The notes under the pieces are model-generated. The model was not told the DNA's origin, made no database searches, and worked only from the letters and a program-made list of their open reading frames with translations. DNA of 64,000 nt from Bovifimicola ammoniilytica (GTDB lineage: Bacteria; Bacillota; Clostridia; Lachnospirales; Lachnospiraceae), in assembly GCF_025567085.1 (NCBI RefSeq), contig NZ_JAOQJN010000001.1, positions 1 through 64,000 on the forward strand, read 5' to 3'. Positions 34,673-44,412 of the stretch are shown here, piece by piece (position 1 is the stretch's first letter; every line of letters starts with the position of its first letter). A program made the translations under genes and the position numbers.

Positions 34673-36559
34673 ATGAAGATTAGTTCAATAACTATTGATA
34701 ATTTCAAGTCAGTAAGACATTTAGAAATACAGGATATTGATAATGCATTTATCCTTGTGGGCAAGAATAGCACAGGTAAAACAGTTGTGTTAGATGCGAT
34801 TCGTGCTATAGCAGGAATGTATGACATACGAAGTGAGGATTTTAATGAAAGTGGAAAAAATATCGAAATAGGAATTACACTTGATATCGAAGAGGAAGAT
34901 TTAGAACTTCTGCATGAGCGTGGAATAATATCAAAATACAAGAAATATGAGGTGTGGCACAGAGATTTCTGTGAGAAACTGCCATCATACAAGGATAATA
35001 AACTTACATTTATATATGTAATGAATAAAGAAGGAAAAGAAAAATATTCTGACGGTTTCAGAAAGAACAATAAATATATCAAAGAGGTTTTACCTAAGGT
35101 GTATTTCATCGATAACGAAAGAAATATTAAGGAATATCAGGACGATTTATTGAGACTTCAGGACAATATGGAGTTAGCTGATGTAAGAGAAGACATATGT
35201 ATGTTTGATAAGAGTAAGAAGTGTAACAGATGTTTTGAATGCATCGGAATTATAGAGAAGAAGCAACCACATGAATTGAGTGTACATGAAACATCTAAAT
35301 TGCTCGAATATAAATTATACAATCAGAATCTTAACAGATTTGCAGAGCAGGTTAATAAGTATTTTGCCAAGAATGGAGTACATTCCCAGTATATTGAATA
35401 TAAGGCAACCTGTGATTTCGAAAGCTTCTTCAAGATTAATACATTGCTTGGCAATAAGGACAGGGGTACAGCGAATAATATTGATACAATGAGTGCCGGT
35501 ACTAAGAGTATCTATCTGTTATCACTTATTGAAGCATATATTGAAGAAAGCAGCAGAGTTCCAAATATTATTATGATTGAAGACCCAGAAAGTTATTTAC
35601 ATCCTCATCTTCAGAAGTCAGCAAGTGAGATTCTGTACAGATTATCGAAGAAGAATCAAGTAATTTTTTCAACACATTCTCCTAATATGATATTTAATTT
35701 CTCGAGCAGGCAGATTAAACAGGTGGTATTAGATGATGAGTTCTATACAACCGTAAATGAGAATGTAGATATTGATGATATTCTAGACGATTTAGGTTAT
35801 ACTGCAAATGACCTTATGAATGTAAGTTTTGTATTCATTGTTGAGGGTAAACAGGATAGCAACAGATTACCATTACTGCTTGAAAAATACTATTCAGAGA
35901 TATATGACGAAGATGGTATGCTGCAGAGAATATCGATAATACCGACTAATAGTTGTACTAATATAAAGACTTATGCTAATCTTAAATATATTAACAAATT
36001 GTATCTTAAGGACCAGTTTCTTATGATAAGAGACAGTGATGGTAAGAACCCAAGATATCTTGTGAAACAGTTGTGTAGTTACTATGCACAGCGTGGCAAA
36101 GAGGATGTGGAGAATTTACCAAGAGTTACGCCGAGAAATGTTTTAGTACTTAAGTATTACTCATTTGAAAATTATTTCTTAGATCCAAAGATTATGGCAA
36201 AAATTGGTGTTGTCAAAAGCGAAGAAGACTTCTATAATATTCTATGGAAAAAATATAAAGATTACCTTTATAAACTTCCAAGTATGAAACGTATGTGCAG
36301 AATTAAAAATGTGCGCATTTCCAATAAACAGGATTTAAAAAATAATATGGAAAACATAAGAATATTTGTAAGAGGTCATAATCTTTTTGATATTTTCTAT
36401 GGAAGATACAGAAATGATGCTGAGACAGAGATTCTTAAGAAATATATAGATGTAGCACCAAGAGAGAATTTTGCAAATATTCTAAATGCAATAGACAGAT
36501 TTGTATATTTCGAAAACAGACGAAAAGAGGACAGCGATGATGGAGCAGAAGAACAATAA
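34673..36559 (+). CDS. OLD-like AAA ATPase with TOPRIM domain
   Basis: The 628-residue protein starts KISSITIDNFKSVRHLEIQD, with Walker A ILVGKNSTGKTVVLDAIRAI. A cysteine-bearing insert (KKCNRCFECIG, residues ~182-193) could bind a metal. Then come the ABC-type signature DTMSAGTKSIYLLSLI, Walker B IIMIEDPESYLHPHLQKSA and H-loop IFSTHSPNMIF. A TOPRIM-like half follows (SFVFIVEGKQDSNRLPLLLE, MIRDSDGKN). OLD-type proteins are DNA nucleases, several in anti-phage systems. Here it lies in a housekeeping context and overlaps the next gene, so repair or defence are both possible. Confidence 0.75.
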   Translation: MKISSITIDNFKSVRHLEIQDIDNAFILVGKNSTGKTVVLDAIRAIAGMYDIRSEDFNESGKNIEIGITLDIEEEDLELLHERGIISKYKKYEVWHRDFCEKLPSYKDNKLTFIYVMNKEGKEKYSDGFRKNNKYIKEVLPKVYFIDNERNIKEYQDDLLRLQDNMELADVREDICMFDKSKKCNRCFECIGIIEKKQPHELSVHETSKLLEYKLYNQNLNRFAEQVNKYFAKNGVHSQYIEYKATCDFESFFKINTLLGNKDRGTANNIDTMSAGTKSIYLLSLIEAYIEESSRVPNIIMIEDPESYLHPHLQKSASEILYRLSKKNQVIFSTHSPNMIFNFSSRQIKQVVLDDEFYTTVNENVDIDDILDDLGYTANDLMNVSFVFIVEGKQDSNRLPLLLEKYYSEIYDEDGMLQRISIIPTNSCTNIKTYANLKYINKLYLKDQFLMIRDSDGKNPRYLVKQLCSYYAQRGKEDVENLPRVTPRNVLVLKYYSFENYFLDPKIMAKIGVVKSEEDFYNILWKKYKDYLYKLPSMKRMCRIKNVRISNKQDLKNNMENIRIFVRGHNLFDIFYGRYRNDAETEILKKYIDVAPRENFANILNAIDRFVYFENRRKEDSDDGAEEQ

Positions 36560-37049
36560 TATTATACTGGTAGGTATGCCGGGTGTTGGAAAAAGTACAG
36601 TCGGTGTGGTATTAGCGAAGATATTAGGATATCATTTTGTAGATGCTGATATTGTGATACAACAGAAAGATGGACGTTTGCTAAAAGATATTATTGCAGA
36701 AGAAGGCGTGGATGGTTTCATAGAAATCGAGAATAAGATTAATTCGGAAATTAATGGTAAAAAGACAATAATTGCGACAGGTGGAAGTGTCATATATGGC
36801 AAAGAAGCCATGGAGCATTATAAACAGATAGGCGATGTCATATATCTTAAATTAGATTATGATACATTAATCAACCGTCTTGGTGACATTAAAAACAGAG
36901 GTGTTGTATTGAAAGACGGACAGACACTTAAAGATTTGTATGATGAAAGATGTAAATTGTATGAGAAGTATGCGGATATCGTAGTAGATGAAGCTGGATT
37001 AGATGTGGAGAAAACTATTGATAAGCTAGTTGAAAATTTGCAGAAATAA
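36537..37049 (+). CDS. shikimate-kinase-like protein
   Basis: ATG 36537 or 36540 behind AAAGAGG, overlapping the end of the OLD-like gene. About 171 residues with Walker A IILVGMPGVGKSTVGVVLAK, the DxD motif FVDADIVIQ, IIATGGSVIYG and VIYLKLDYDTLINRL. This is the shikimate kinase plan. However, the shikimate-binding Arg usually found in a 'FRxxE' motif is missing (GFIEIENK) and the GGG loop reads GGS. It may therefore phosphorylate another substrate. No other aro gene is nearby. Confidence 0.7.
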   Translation: MMEQKNNNIILVGMPGVGKSTVGVVLAKILGYHFVDADIVIQQKDGRLLKDIIAEEGVDGFIEIENKINSEINGKKTIIATGGSVIYGKEAMEHYKQIGDVIYLKLDYDTLINRLGDIKNRGVVLKDGQTLKDLYDERCKLYEKYADIVVDEAGLDVEKTIDKLVENLQK

Positions 37050-37063
37050 GAGATGAATTAACA

Positions 37064-38461
37064 ATGTATAGATTTACAAAAAAAACAAAGAAAATAATGT
37101 TAACATTTATATTTGCTTCTATTATTATATGTATGATTTTGGTAATGAACTTTTCGTGGGTTAGTGGAATAACAGGGCATACATTTACAAATAATTATTA
37201 TACAGTTTATATAAATGGAAAAAAGGCAGGTAATTCCTTAAACTATAAGAGTATACAGAAAGCCATAAAGGAAGCCAGAAGGCGGATTAATGATGAAAGT
37301 GCGTCATTACAATTCGTAGATGCAGATATAGATATAAAGAAGTCTAAGAAAGTATTTGGCAAGACAGATTCAGTGTCAGAGCTTAGTTCCTCAATCTATG
37401 ATGAATTTGAATCGTCAGTAAAAGATACAAAACAGAAAGCTTATGTTGTAGACATTGATGGATATATAATTACACTTAATTCACTTGCAGACGTTGAATA
37501 TTTATTCAATGCAGTAAAGAATAAATATGATGACAGTGAAGATTTCAATACGAATCTTCATCTTGATGATATAGGAGGACATACAACGATTACCTGTAGT
37601 ATTTCTAAAGCGGGAATTAGCAGTGTGAATTTTCCTACTGTAATGGCAAGTGGTGATGGTAGTGATGATGAGCTTGTAGAAAATTCATCAGGAAATGGAA
37701 CAGATACCATATCAGGAATTGATGATTCTAAAGATGTGAAATTTGGCGAAAAGGTAGAAATTATCCCATGTTATGTTGAACCATCCCAGATTAATGAACT
37801 TAATTCAGCAATAAATATGGTATCAGCAGACGATAAATCAGCAGAATTGTCGGTTGTTGTAACGGAGAAGCAGACTTATGATGTGGAATACAGTGTACCA
37901 GTAGAATACGTGTATAATGATAACTTATATAATACAAAGCAAAATGTATTAAATGAGGGTTCGGCAGGTGTAAAAACGATTGTAGCAAATGTTACTTATA
38001 AAAATGGCAAGGAAACTAACAGAGATATTTTACAGGAAACAATAACTAAACAGGCAGAGGCAAGAGTTATAGAGGTCGGAACTGCTGTTCCACCAACATT
38101 TATTAAACCGATAAATGGAGGAACTCTCTCATCAACATTTGGTGCAAGATGGGGAACTGTTCATAAAGGTGTAGACTGGGCATGTAGCATTGGAACTGCT
38201 GTAATGGCTTCGTGCAATGGAACTGTTATTCAGGCAGGCTGGATGAATGGATATGGTTATTGTGTTACATTAAAGCACAGTGATGGAAAATGTACGAGAT
38301 ACGGACATCTGAGTGAAGTCTTAGTAAGCGAGGGACAGTCTGTGTCACAGTCAGATGTTATTGCACTTAGTGGTAATACGGGAAATAGTACAGGACCACA
38401 CGTTCATTTCGAGATAATCGAGGACGGAGTGCAAGTCAATCCATTCACTTATCTTAATTAA
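37064..38461 (+). CDS. membrane-anchored G5/M23 metallopeptidase
   Basis: 465 residues. A membrane segment at ~12-32 (LTFIFASIIICMILVMNFSW), a linker region (~40-250), a G5 domain (EYSVPVEYVYNDNLYN... ending ITKQAEARVIEVGT) and a C-terminal M23 domain. The M23 zinc ligands and catalytic residues are visible: HKGVDWACS (HxxxD), then YGHLSEV and GPHVHFEI (HxH). This is a peptidoglycan endopeptidase or a division-linked relative acting outside the membrane. Fifteen bases after the kinase-like gene. The next gene, murA, is also in cell-wall synthesis. Confidence 0.88.
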   Translation: MYRFTKKTKKIMLTFIFASIIICMILVMNFSWVSGITGHTFTNNYYTVYINGKKAGNSLNYKSIQKAIKEARRRINDESASLQFVDADIDIKKSKKVFGKTDSVSELSSSIYDEFESSVKDTKQKAYVVDIDGYIITLNSLADVEYLFNAVKNKYDDSEDFNTNLHLDDIGGHTTITCSISKAGISSVNFPTVMASGDGSDDELVENSSGNGTDTISGIDDSKDVKFGEKVEIIPCYVEPSQINELNSAINMVSADDKSAELSVVVTEKQTYDVEYSVPVEYVYNDNLYNTKQNVLNEGSAGVKTIVANVTYKNGKETNRDILQETITKQAEARVIEVGTAVPPTFIKPINGGTLSSTFGARWGTVHKGVDWACSIGTAVMASCNGTVIQAGWMNGYGYCVTLKHSDGKCTRYGHLSEVLVSEGQSVSQSDVIALSGNTGNSTGPHVHFEIIEDGVQVNPFTYLN

Positions 38462-38506
38462 GATATAACAAAATTGTTAAGAAATTGATAACAAAATAAA
38501 AAGTAA

Positions 38507-38534
38507 TTTACAAATAGAATCTTTGTGCTATAAT
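38507..38534 (+). promoter_or_regulatory. probable murA promoter with overlapping inverted repeat
   Basis: TTTACA, a 16-base spacer and a perfect TATAAT at 38529-38534. A perfect 10-bp inverted repeat, TAATCTGATT (38531) and AATCAGATTA (38565), overlaps the -10 box and could be an operator. A second one, ACGCAACA (38581) and TGTTGCGT (38630), lies in the leader. The rest of the 280-base leader to murA shows nothing clear. Confidence 0.5.
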
Positions 38535-38814
38535 CTGATTAATCAGCTAATGGCTGGACAATTAAATCAGATTATAGAATACGCAACACTTATGTGATTT
38601 ATAAGACTTTTAAAGTATAGAAAACGGATTGTTGCGTGTATTTGAGCGTAAAATAGTATTTGATTTTTGAACACAGATTAATAGATACTGACAAATTAAT
38701 ATAGAATAATAAATATAGACTAATAGAATAAAATAGAACAAAACAGAACAAATTAGAACAAGAAATTTGAATGTTGACAGTAAATCATAGATTTTGAATT
38801 GTATGAGGTGCAAA

Positions 38815-40107
38815 ATGGAACAGTATGTTATAAAAGGAGGAACTCCTCTCAAAGGTGAGGTAGAAATCAGTGGTGCTAAGAATGCGGCACTTGCAATTTT
38901 AGCAGCAGCAATTATGACAGATGAGACAGTAACAGTAACGAATTTACCGGATGTAAGAGATATAAATGTGCTATTGCAGTCAATAGAGGGTATTGGAGCG
39001 ATCGTTAAAAGGGAGAGCAAAAACTCTGTTAAGATAAATGGTGGTACGATCAGCTCAGTAACAGTTGATTATGAATACATTAAGAAAATCAGAGCATCAT
39101 ATTATCTTCTTGGTGCGTTACTTGGAAGATTTAGTAAAGCAGAGGTTGCCCTTCCGGGTGGATGTGATATTGGAACAAGACCAATTGACCAGCATATCAA
39201 AGGATTTAAGGCACTTGGTGCAGAAGTTATAATCGAGCATGGTATGATAAAAACTAAGGCTGAACATCTTGTTGGAAGTCATATCTATATGGACGTTGTA
39301 TCAGTTGGTGCAACTATTAATATTATGCTTGCTGCAGCACTTGCAGAGGGTAGCACAATCATTGAAAATGCAGCAAAAGAGCCTCACGTAGTTGATGTAG
39401 CTAATATGCTCAACAGTATGGGTGCCAACATTAAAGGTGCCGGTACAGATGTTATCAGAATTAAAGGTGTTGAGAAGCTTCATAAGACAGAGTATTCAGT
39501 TATTCCGGACCAGATAGAAGCAGGCACATTTATGTTTGCGGCAGCAGCTACTAACGGAAATGTTCTTGTTAAAAATGTAATTCCAAAGCATTTAGAGGCA
39601 ATTACAGCTAAGTTATTAGAGATTGGCTGTACAATTGAAGAATACGATGATGCAGTAAGAGTTATCGGAACAAAAGAACTTAGAAGTACACAGGTTAAGA
39701 CTTTACCATATCCGGGATATCCGACAGATATGCAGCCACAGATAGCTGTAACACTTGCCATATCAAAGGGAACAAGTATTGTAACAGAGAGTATCTTCGA
39801 GAATAGATTTAAGTATGTTGCAGAACTTGCGAGAATGGGTGCCAATATAAAGGTTGAAGGCAACACAGCCATTATTGATGGTGTTGAACAGCTTACAGGG
39901 GCAGAGATAAGTGCACCGGACTTACGTGCGGGAGCAGCACTTGTAATTGCAGCACTTACAGCTAAAGGCTTTACTACAATAGATGATATCGGATATATTC
40001 AGCGTGGATATGAGAATTTCGAGGGAAAACTTACAAGCCTTGGAGCCTGTATCGAAAAGGTTACATCAGAAAAAGAGATACAGAAATTCAAATTAAAGGT
40101 TGGTTGA
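38815..40107 (+). CDS. murA: UDP-N-acetylglucosamine 1-carboxyvinyltransferase
   Basis: ATG 38815 behind GAGGTG gives 431 residues, close to the usual 418-430. N-terminal ISGAKNAALAILAAAIMTDE (with the conserved KN pair), LPDVRDINVLLQSIEGIGA, the catalytic Cys loop ALPGGCDIGTRPIDQH, and later PDQIEAGTFMFAAAATNGN, PYPGYPTDMQPQIAV and APDLRAGAALVIAALTAKG. It transfers enolpyruvate from PEP to UDP-GlcNAc, the first committed step of peptidoglycan synthesis. Cys rather than Asp in the loop implies fosfomycin can react with it. A strong terminator follows. Confidence 0.96.
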   Translation: MEQYVIKGGTPLKGEVEISGAKNAALAILAAAIMTDETVTVTNLPDVRDINVLLQSIEGIGAIVKRESKNSVKINGGTISSVTVDYEYIKKIRASYYLLGALLGRFSKAEVALPGGCDIGTRPIDQHIKGFKALGAEVIIEHGMIKTKAEHLVGSHIYMDVVSVGATINIMLAAALAEGSTIIENAAKEPHVVDVANMLNSMGANIKGAGTDVIRIKGVEKLHKTEYSVIPDQIEAGTFMFAAAATNGNVLVKNVIPKHLEAITAKLLEIGCTIEEYDDAVRVIGTKELRSTQVKTLPYPGYPTDMQPQIAVTLAISKGTSIVTESIFENRFKYVAELARMGANIKVEGNTAIIDGVEQLTGAEISAPDLRAGAALVIAALTAKGFTTIDDIGYIQRGYENFEGKLTSLGACIEKVTSEKEIQKFKLKVG

Positions 40108-40132
40108 TAAGTTGGCAATAAGATAAAAATAG

Positions 40133-40169
40133 AACGCATTTTGACTGATGAGGTTGAAATGCGTTTTTT
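40133..40169 (+). terminator. intrinsic terminator after murA
   Basis: AACGCATTT pairs with AAATGCGTT, followed by a T-run (TTTTTT). 26 bases after the murA stop. Confidence 0.8.
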
Positions 40170-40192
40170 AGATAAACTCGAAAATTGTTGAA

Positions 40193-40377
40193 TACACCCG
40201 CAAAATATGTTAAACTGATTAAAGGTAACAAGAGGCGGACTTTTAGAAATATGTAGATGCAATTTGGGAATCTGCGGGTGTACAATCATATGGGTTTGGT
40301 AGAATGTTGGGCTTAAAGAGTTTATGATAATATATCTGAAAATTACGATTGCATAACAATAATGTTATGCATTTTTT
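40193..40377 (+). ncRNA. candidate structured leader or small RNA with terminator
   Basis: A perfect 10-bp helix, TACACCCGCA (40193-40202) with TGCGGGTGTA (40273-40282), closes a 70-base internal region. It is followed 68 bases later by a strong terminator: TGCATAAC/GTTATGCA and T6 (40350-40377). The arrangement resembles a riboswitch or regulatory RNA. I compared it mentally with SAM, c-di-GMP-I/II, preQ1 and THF aptamers and found no match. The 200 bases from here to the next gene add a TGAAAATAA.../TTATTTTTCA hairpin near 40470-40500. Confidence 0.4.
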
Positions 40378-40575
40378 GATTTTATGGGAATGTTTATAAT
40401 ATCATTGTATCAATATAAATCAGAAATGCTCCGTAAGAGTACGACTCCTAGATATTACCTTAGAAGAGTGTGAAAATAATGTCAATATGATTATTTTTCA
40501 TACAGATGAAAAAAGGAGGGTAGTGTGCAAAAGAGTAGCTATAAACAATATTAATTAGGAAATACGGAGGTATAT

Positions 40576-43500
40576 ATGAGTATAAAAAGTACAAGATTAA
40601 AGAAAAGAATATTAGCATTAATATTAATGATTGCGTTGCTATGCACAAGTATGGATATGGAAGCATTTTACATAGAGACGAAAGCCTCTGATGATGTAGA
40701 AATGACAACATTGTACTTAGTTGATAATACAAATGAGAAGTGGATAGGGAATGATAATGCTATTATTGAATTAGTTGATAATACTAATTGGCATAAGCAT
40801 TATACAATGAAGAAAAATGATGACACAAGCTGGAGTGTGGATGTTCCTGATACAGCATATAATATTACATTTAACAGATTAAATCCTGGTGATAATACGC
40901 AATGGAATTCATGGAGTGCAGGTGGAAGAGATGATAACAATGCATACTTTGCAGATGGTGCAGAATATGGACATTGGGATAATAAAGAGATAGAGGACGA
41001 TATACGTTTTCGTGCAGGTGATATAGTATATCTTGATTTATCAGCATTTACTGACTGGGAAAATAGTAATGCACTTATGTATACTAATTTTACAGATGCG
41101 ACAAAGGATAGTAATGCAGGAAGAGACATAGAGATTGCTACAGCAGATAAGAATCTGTATAATCCAAGATTAGTTAATGTAAATGTTCAAAAACATATCT
41201 ATGCATATATTCTATCTAAAAATGATGATGGAACAGAAAAATTAAGATTCTGGAGAGGTAATGACAGAACATTATGGAATTATTCAGTAGAGCTTACATG
41301 TGAAGAATACGAAGATGGAATAAACTGTGTAAAAGTCTATGGCTGGAATGATAGTGGAACTAAATATAAAAGTGATTATTCATTTGATTTAGAGGTGGAC
41401 ACAGATGGTGATGGTTTGCCGGATTATAATGAAATAAAATTTGGAACAGACATTAATAATCCTGATACAGATGGCGATGGATTAAATGATTACTATGAAA
41501 TAGAATATGGTTATTCGCCAACTAATCCAGATACTGACGGGAATGGTGTATTAGATGGTGATGAAGATTATGACGGAGATAAACTGAGAAATTCAGAAGA
41601 GTTCATATATGGAACTGATATGGCAAAATATGATACAGATGAAGATGGCATATCTGATTATGATGAAATTTTCATATATGGAACTAATCCTCTAAAAGCT
41701 GATACAGATGAAGACGGAGTGCTTGATAGTGACGAAATTGATATCGGAACTAATCCACTTGAAAAAGACAGTGATGGTAATGGTATTAATGACAATGAAG
41801 AAGTGTTCAAAAAGGATTATTCAGCAAAAGATATGATAACCTATTATGACACAGATGTATATCCGACAATCAATGTTGAGGGTACAATTAATGTATTAGA
41901 AAGTGTCACAATAGATACAAGAGACTGGGATACATTAATAAATTGTAATGTGCCGGGATATATCGGGACTGCTTATGAATTTAATTGTGATGGCGAATTT
42001 GAAAGTGCAACTGTAACATTTACATTAAGTGAAGAGATAATGTCCAAACCTGATTTTGTTCCTGCAATATATTATTATAATGAGGAAGAACAGTATTTAG
42101 ACAAATTAGAAAACCAGACAATAAATGGCAATAATATTACAGCGAAACTAGAACATTTTTCATCATATATAGTTCTTAATTCAAAAGAATTTGATGAGAT
42201 ATGGGATACTGAAATAATACATTATTCAGATGATGAATTGAAGAAACCATTAAAGATTGGATTTGCAGTTGATTGTTCGGGCAGTATGTCATGGAATGAT
42301 CCTGCTTATTTAAGAAATTCGGTTTCTAATCTGATAATAGATAAAATGGATGAAAAAGACAGCGGTTTTGTTGTATTGTTTGAGAGTTATGCATATCTTG
42401 AGCAGTCTGTTACAACAGACAAATCTCTTCTTAAGAATGCTATAAACAGTTCTTATAATAGTGGTGGAACAGCATTGTGTCTTTCGGTTGAGAGAAGTAT
42501 AGCCCAGTTTGATGAAGCTGATATTAAAAATAATAGAAATATTATTATGATATTATCAGATGGATATGATAATGAGGGCGGACAAAATATATCTACATTA
42601 GTAAATATGGCAAACAGAAAGAAAATTAAGATATATTCAATAGGTTTAGGAAGTGATGTGGATATTAATCTGCTAACGCAACTTGCGGAGCAGACTGGTG
42701 GAAAGTTTTATCATGCAACGGCTGCAACTGATTTGGAAGATATTTATAAACAGATTGGCGGAGAAACAGTAGATTATAAAAAAGATTCTAATAATGATGG
42801 AATATCGGATTATTATACTAAGTTATTATGTGAAGGAAAGTTAAGAACCGGAACAGGCATAAAGTTATTTGACTGTATAATGAATAAAGAAGCAAATAAA
42901 GTGCTGAGTGGTTATACATATGAACAGGTTCAGGAAAATAATGATTTAGATGGTGACGGTTTAAAGAATGGTGAAGAAATTGAAGTAGTATCTAATCATC
43001 TGGGAACATATGTATTTATGAAATCAAATCCTACTAAGAAAATGTCAGATATGGATATATATTCAGATTATGACGAAGTAAAAAAATACAATTCAAATGC
43101 ATTCAAGAATAATATCTGCTTAGGTGACGATGACATAAAGTTTTTACGTGATGACAGTAATTATTATTCATCTATGTACAGTGATGCATATAGCGGAGCA
43201 TCAATCCAATCTATAACATCATGGATTGGAAGAACAATATATGGAACAGATTTAGATAAAAAAGAAATAAGCGAAGACTTGCTTCTTGATTACTTCTCAT
43301 ATAGAGACAGATATTCTGTAAGTGATAATATGGAAAGTGTCCTAACATTAGGTAATGCAATAGGAAATATAGAGTCAGTTGTTGAGAAGATAACAAGAGA
43401 TGGGGCAAAATATGTAGAACTTACAGACGATTTAATTGATTTGAATTATGAATACAATAAACTGTTAGATGCTTATTTTATAGTAAGAGAGGGAGTCGAA

Positions 43501-44352
43501 GTACCTCATCTTGATAAAAATCTTATAAGAATAGCAGACAAGATAGATGATATTCTTGCGAAAGAAAGTTCTATACAGGATACAATTAATACAAAGATAA
43601 CACTTAAAATTAAACTACCAAAAGCTATGTGTAGTAGTAATGTTATAGAAGTTATATCAAGTATAGGTTGGATTTGTGAAGGAGCTTCATTGGTAAGGTG
43701 TTTGGGTGAAGGTTATCTGGATTATCTTACTATGCAGGAGAATCTTAATGTAATGCAGGAAAATCTTGACCTGTTAAATGCAATATCAGAAAATGCACCT
43801 GAATGGACGATGAGAGCGGCAGCTAAAAAACTGAATAATGTTTTGGAAGATAAATATAATCATATGTGGTTGACATTTAAGGAGGAATTTCAAAACACAT
43901 GGGGAGATTTAGCCAAAATAGGTATGTCAAGTTTGGCTTCTAAATTAAATCCTGCAGCAATAATAGCGATAGTGTCGGTTTCAATGTCTAATGTGATAAC
44001 CGGATATTCCGATACATCACTAAAGGCAATCAGAACATATGAGGCTGGATATATACCAGAAATAATGTGCGATGAATTAAATAAATCAGATTATGGTTAC
44101 TCTTTATATCAAGGCGGAATAAGGTCATATTATGAAAATAGTACAGAAGCCTATGGTAAATACATTGATATAATTGCATTAAGAATATTTGCCGAGAATG
44201 AAATGATTGCTCTGGAGAAATCAGGCAGCAAATGGCTTAATAAGTTATGGGATACCGTTGGTATTGGAGCAGGAAGCAATAGAAAAGAGATTATTGCGGA
44301 TTGTAAAAATATGATAAAAACACTAAATGGTATGCTAAGTAGATTAAGATAA
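40576..44352 (+). CDS. secreted VWA protein with thrombospondin type 3 repeats
   Basis: The 1258-residue protein has a signal peptide (RILALILMIALLCTSMDMEA). A starch-binding-like beta module (~50-270, YLVDNTNEKWIGNDNA) follows, then about seven calcium-binding TSP3 repeats (~275-410, DTDGDGLPDYNEIKFGTD). The next part is a beta region, then a VWA domain (~550-730) with a complete MIDAS: DCSGSMSWND, GGTALC and LSDGYDNEGG. A second TSP3-like patch (~735-830) precedes a helical C-terminus (~870-1258) with a hydrophobic segment (AAIIAIVSVSMSNVITGY). It would be exported and fold with Ca2+; the target is unknown. ATG 40576 follows ACGGAGG. Three duplicated membrane proteins follow. Confidence 0.82.
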   Translation: MSIKSTRLKKRILALILMIALLCTSMDMEAFYIETKASDDVEMTTLYLVDNTNEKWIGNDNAIIELVDNTNWHKHYTMKKNDDTSWSVDVPDTAYNITFNRLNPGDNTQWNSWSAGGRDDNNAYFADGAEYGHWDNKEIEDDIRFRAGDIVYLDLSAFTDWENSNALMYTNFTDATKDSNAGRDIEIATADKNLYNPRLVNVNVQKHIYAYILSKNDDGTEKLRFWRGNDRTLWNYSVELTCEEYEDGINCVKVYGWNDSGTKYKSDYSFDLEVDTDGDGLPDYNEIKFGTDINNPDTDGDGLNDYYEIEYGYSPTNPDTDGNGVLDGDEDYDGDKLRNSEEFIYGTDMAKYDTDEDGISDYDEIFIYGTNPLKADTDEDGVLDSDEIDIGTNPLEKDSDGNGINDNEEVFKKDYSAKDMITYYDTDVYPTINVEGTINVLESVTIDTRDWDTLINCNVPGYIGTAYEFNCDGEFESATVTFTLSEEIMSKPDFVPAIYYYNEEEQYLDKLENQTINGNNITAKLEHFSSYIVLNSKEFDEIWDTEIIHYSDDELKKPLKIGFAVDCSGSMSWNDPAYLRNSVSNLIIDKMDEKDSGFVVLFESYAYLEQSVTTDKSLLKNAINSSYNSGGTALCLSVERSIAQFDEADIKNNRNIIMILSDGYDNEGGQNISTLVNMANRKKIKIYSIGLGSDVDINLLTQLAEQTGGKFYHATAATDLEDIYKQIGGETVDYKKDSNNDGISDYYTKLLCEGKLRTGTGIKLFDCIMNKEANKVLSGYTYEQVQENNDLDGDGLKNGEEIEVVSNHLGTYVFMKSNPTKKMSDMDIYSDYDEVKKYNSNAFKNNICLGDDDIKFLRDDSNYYSSMYSDAYSGASIQSITSWIGRTIYGTDLDKKEISEDLLLDYFSYRDRYSVSDNMESVLTLGNAIGNIESVVEKITRDGAKYVELTDDLIDLNYEYNKLLDAYFIVREGVEVPHLDKNLIRIADKIDDILAKESSIQDTINTKITLKIKLPKAMCSSNVIEVISSIGWICEGASLVRCLGEGYLDYLTMQENLNVMQENLDLLNAISENAPEWTMRAAAKKLNNVLEDKYNHMWLTFKEEFQNTWGDLAKIGMSSLASKLNPAAIIAIVSVSMSNVITGYSDTSLKAIRTYEAGYIPEIMCDELNKSDYGYSLYQGGIRSYYENSTEAYGKYIDIIALRIFAENEMIALEKSGSKWLNKLWDTVGIGAGSNRKEIIADCKNMIKTLNGMLSRLR

Positions 44353-44365
44353 TAAAGAGATGGGA

Positions 44366-44391
44366 GTCTCTGTGAAAAGAGACTTCCATTA
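44366..44391 (+). terminator. possible terminator after the VWA gene
   Basis: GGGAGTCTC pairs with GAGACTTCC across an 8-base loop. There is no strong T-run, so read-through into the next gene is likely. Confidence 0.4.
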
Positions 44392-44412
44392 TCAAGAGTA
44401 GGCGAAAATAAA

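Noticed and set aside
40380..40500. Possible c-di-GMP or preQ1 riboswitch before the VWA gene
   Set aside because: I could not line up the conserved core nucleotides of these aptamers; kept only as an unassigned structure.
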